A stretch of DNA of 6,031 nucleotides from positions 3,349-9,379 of the forward strand of contig JAJWXI010000063.1 in NCBI GenBank assembly GCA_021641225.1, given 5' to 3'. A program made the position numbers and the translations under genes. Source of the DNA: Collinsella aerofaciens. GTDB taxonomy: Bacteria > Actinomycetota > Coriobacteriia > Coriobacteriales > Coriobacteriaceae. The notes under the pieces are model-generated. The model worked only from the letters and a program-made list of their open reading frames with translations. It made no database searches and was not told the origin of the DNA. Each line of letters opens with the position of its first letter. Within the stretch, counting starts at the first letter, position 1. Positions 4,817 to 6,031 of the stretch are shown piece after piece.

Positions 4817-5347
4817 ATGTCTTATTTGGATCTGGCTCGTGGTCGGTATTCTTGTCGTTCTTTTGAGGACCGTCCTGTTGAGCAAGCTATTGTGGATGCC
4901 ATTGTTGAGGCTGGGCGTATTGCTCCTTCTGCTTGTAATAATCATCCAGCCCGTGTGATGGTGCTGGATACGCCTGAGCTGTTGGAGAAGGCTGCTGCTT
5001 GTCAGCCTCGGTTTGCTCGTGATGGGTCTATCTTTGGGGCTCCGCTTGTCTTCCTTATTTGCAGCGTTACCGAAGACGCTTGGGTGCGCCCGTATGACCA
5101 GATGAATTCCAGTGAAATCGATACGTCCATCGTGTGTGATCAGATGATGATGGAGGCCACCGAGCAGGGCCTGGGAACGTGCTGGGTATGCCATTTTAAG
5201 CCTGAGGTAGCACTGGAGCAGTTCAATCTGCCCAAGGGCGTCTATCCCTATCACATGCTCGTCTGTGGCTATCCCGCCGACCACATCGCCGATCCCGAGC
5301 ATCGCGAGGCCCGCACCATTCCCCTCTCCAACTTCCTCCTCAAGTAG
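4817..5347 (+). CDS. Nitroreductase-family FMN oxidoreductase
   Basis: The 176-aa protein is a compact nitroreductase-family enzyme that would use FMN and NAD(P)H in the cytoplasm; the substrate is unknown. Visible marks are RYSCRSF (10-16), whose Arg10, Ser12 and Arg14 match the FMN-phosphate contact pattern, APSACNNHP (36-44), DTSIVCDQMMMEATEQGLGTCW (102-123), and MLVCGYPAD (147-155) near the C-terminus. Six cysteines are scattered through it. The ATG at 4817 follows AGGAGGG at ideal distance. The open frame continues 22 codons upstream, but that part is hydrophobic sequence encoded by the TTTGGG repeats and is not homologous-looking, so I exclude it. Codon use is very uneven: codons 1-77 end in T 47 times and in C only 4 times, whereas the last 49 codons end in C 27 times. 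A plus-strand terminator follows. Confidence 0.92.
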   Translation: MSYLDLARGRYSCRSFEDRPVEQAIVDAIVEAGRIAPSACNNHPARVMVLDTPELLEKAAACQPRFARDGSIFGAPLVFLICSVTEDAWVRPYDQMNSSEIDTSIVCDQMMMEATEQGLGTCWVCHFKPEVALEQFNLPKGVYPYHMLVCGYPADHIADPEHREARTIPLSNFLLK

Positions 5348-5393
5348 TTTTTGGCACATGCCCTAAAACCTACCTTTTACCGCTCACCCATTT

Positions 5394-5432
5394 GCCGAGT
5401 TCTGCGCCACTATGTGCAGGGCTCGGTTTTTT
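5394..5432 (+). terminator. Rho-independent terminator after the nitroreductase gene
   Basis: An 11-bp stem (5395-5405 with 5416-5426, including two G-U pairs) encloses a 10-base loop and is followed by six T (5427-5432). It lies 47 bases after the stop codon. The right arm contains TGTGCAGGG, which is also complementary to each unit of the short tandem repeat downstream. Confidence 0.88.
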
Positions 5433-5443
5433 ATGATGCGCAC

Positions 5444-5461
5444 CCCTGCACACCCTGCACA
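5444..5461 (+). repeat. Two-copy 9-bp tandem repeat CCCTGCACA
   Basis: CCCTGCACA occurs twice without a gap (5444-5452 and 5453-5461) between the two convergent terminators. Its reverse complement, TGTGCAGGG, lies in the plus-strand terminator at 5413-5421, so each copy could pair with the terminator arm. No function is established. Confidence 0.6.
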
Positions 5462-5466
5462 GTCAC

Positions 5467-5496
5467 AAAAAAGGACCCGCAAGCTGCGGGTCCTTT
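5467..5496 (-). terminator. Rho-independent terminator after the DivIVA-like gene
   Basis: On the minus strand a perfect stem of AGGACCCGCA type (outer pairs up to 12 bp, 5496-5485 with 5481-5470) closes a 3-base loop and is followed by six T (5472-5467, the first of which can pair with the AAA at the base). It begins 26 bases after the stop codon of the gene at 5523-6031 and faces the plus-strand terminator, so it prevents collision of convergent transcription. Confidence 0.9.
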
Positions 5497-5522
5497 CGAG
5501 ACACTAAATTGTAGGCCGAATG

Positions 5523-6031
5523 CTAGTCCAGGTCGTCGGCGGCAAAGTTGTCGATCGGGGCGAAGGGATCGGCCACGGGGACAACCGGGTCAGCGACGGG
5601 CAGCGGCTCGGCGGGAACAGTCACCGCAGGAGAAGCGGCAGAACCGACCGGCGTGGAGGCCATGAGGTCGGCCGGGAAGGAGTTCTGGGCATCGTCCATG
5701 AAGTGCTGGATGAGCTTGAGGTACTCGGCCTTGAACTCCTCGCGGGAAGCCTTGAGACGATCGATTTCCTCGAGCTCGGCCTGCTTCTCGGTCAGAGCCT
5801 GGCGGATAACCTCGCGGGCCTTAGCGTCAGCCTCGTTGCGGATACGCTCAGCGTTCTCGTTGGCATCGTTGACGATGGTCTCAGCGGTCTGCTGGGCAGC
5901 GATCAGGGCAGCGGAAATCTGGCGCTCCTGAGCGGAGAAGTCAGGGGCGGGAGCAGCCACGGGGGCGGCAGGAACGGCTTGGGCGGTGGCATCCTGAGTC
6001 TGGGCAAGCTGAGCCTGCGCATCGGCAAGCT
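5523..6031 (-). CDS. DivIVA-like coiled-coil protein, C-terminal part (cut by window edge)
   Basis: The reading frame runs off the window end, leaving 168 residues; the N-terminus is missing. After an Ala/Gln/Pro linker (visible residues 1-30) comes a long charged coiled coil (about 31-115) with heptad-like AETIVNDANENAERIRNEAD and AKAREVIRQALTEKQAELEEI. This is the pattern of DivIVA/Wag31-type proteins, which mark cell poles and division sites. SREEFKAEYLKLIQHFMDDA (96-115) resembles the end of the DivIVA coiled-coil domain. The tail (119-168) is proline-rich with PVADP repeated and ends DDLD. A GTG at 5960-5958 could be read as a start, but the same Ala/Gln-rich sequence continues upstream in frame, so I treat the gene as 5'-truncated by the window. 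The diagnostic N-terminal membrane-binding domain is not visible. Other coiled-coil proteins, such as an F0F1 b-like or SepIVA-like protein, are less likely alternatives. Confidence 0.8.
   Translation of the reverse strand, partial: LADAQAQLAQTQDATAQAVPAAPVAAPAPDFSAQERQISAALIAAQQTAETIVNDANENAERIRNEADAKAREVIRQALTEKQAELEEIDRLKASREEFKAEYLKLIQHFMDDAQNSFPADLMASTPVGSAASPAVTVPAEPLPVADPVVPVADPFAPIDNFAADDLD

Noticed and set aside
4775..5359. Minus-strand 194-codon frame opposite the nitroreductase
   Set aside because: It is antisense to a gene with clear nitroreductase motifs; its product is Ile/Thr/Ser-rich with no recognised domain.
1..6031. A novel defence, toxin-antitoxin, CRISPR, retron or mobile-element system
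   Set aside because: No reverse transcriptase, nuclease, transposase, spacer array or paired small toxin/antitoxin genes are visible. The macrodomain gene stands alone between terminators with no ADP-ribosyltransferase partner in view.

Overview
The window looks like ordinary chromosome of a GC-rich bacterium. The mix of products, the AAAGGA-type ribosome binding sites, the compact hairpin terminators and the overall protein style suggest an actinobacterial gut anaerobe of the Coriobacteriia, most likely Collinsella. That assignment is inference from sequence character, not from a search. I see no phage, transposase, toxin-antitoxin, CRISPR or defence module, and no rRNA or tRNA gene.

Layout. 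Positions 1-2543 hold four minus-strand genes. In transcription order they are a small unrecognised beta-rich protein (2205-2543), a seven-helix Bax inhibitor-1 family membrane protein (1430-2125), a macrodomain protein of the TIGR02452 / bacterial poly(ADP-ribose) glycohydrolase family (160-1290), and the first 28 codons of an SGNH/GDSL esterase (1-84). Hairpin terminators separate the last three, so they are probably separate or only loosely coupled units. Positions 2793-4533 hold a plus-strand pair: a short PiT-type phosphate transporter and its DUF47 (PhoU-like) accessory protein. They very probably form one operon for low-affinity phosphate uptake. A nitroreductase-family flavoenzyme follows (4817-5347). 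A plus-strand and a minus-strand terminator stand back to back at 5394-5496. The window ends in the C-terminal part of a minus-strand DivIVA-like coiled-coil protein (5523-6031).

What stands out. (1) The macrodomain protein keeps GGG and QE of the PARG signature but has alanine where the family's catalytic second glutamate belongs. (2) The unrecognised gene has a good promoter whose geometry puts the transcript start at the ATG, which predicts a leaderless mRNA and explains an AGGAGG sitting one base from the start. (3) The pit leader carries a near-perfect extended Shine-Dalgarno that has no correctly spaced ordinary start codon, plus 11-bp phased repeats resembling a Pho box. (4) A near-perfect 28-bp inverted repeat follows the phosphate operon. 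(5) A run of TTTGG motifs follows it. (6) The nitroreductase gene changes codon use abruptly: C-ending codons are 4 of the first 77 but 27 of the last 49. Items 4 to 6 are contiguous and may share a cause.
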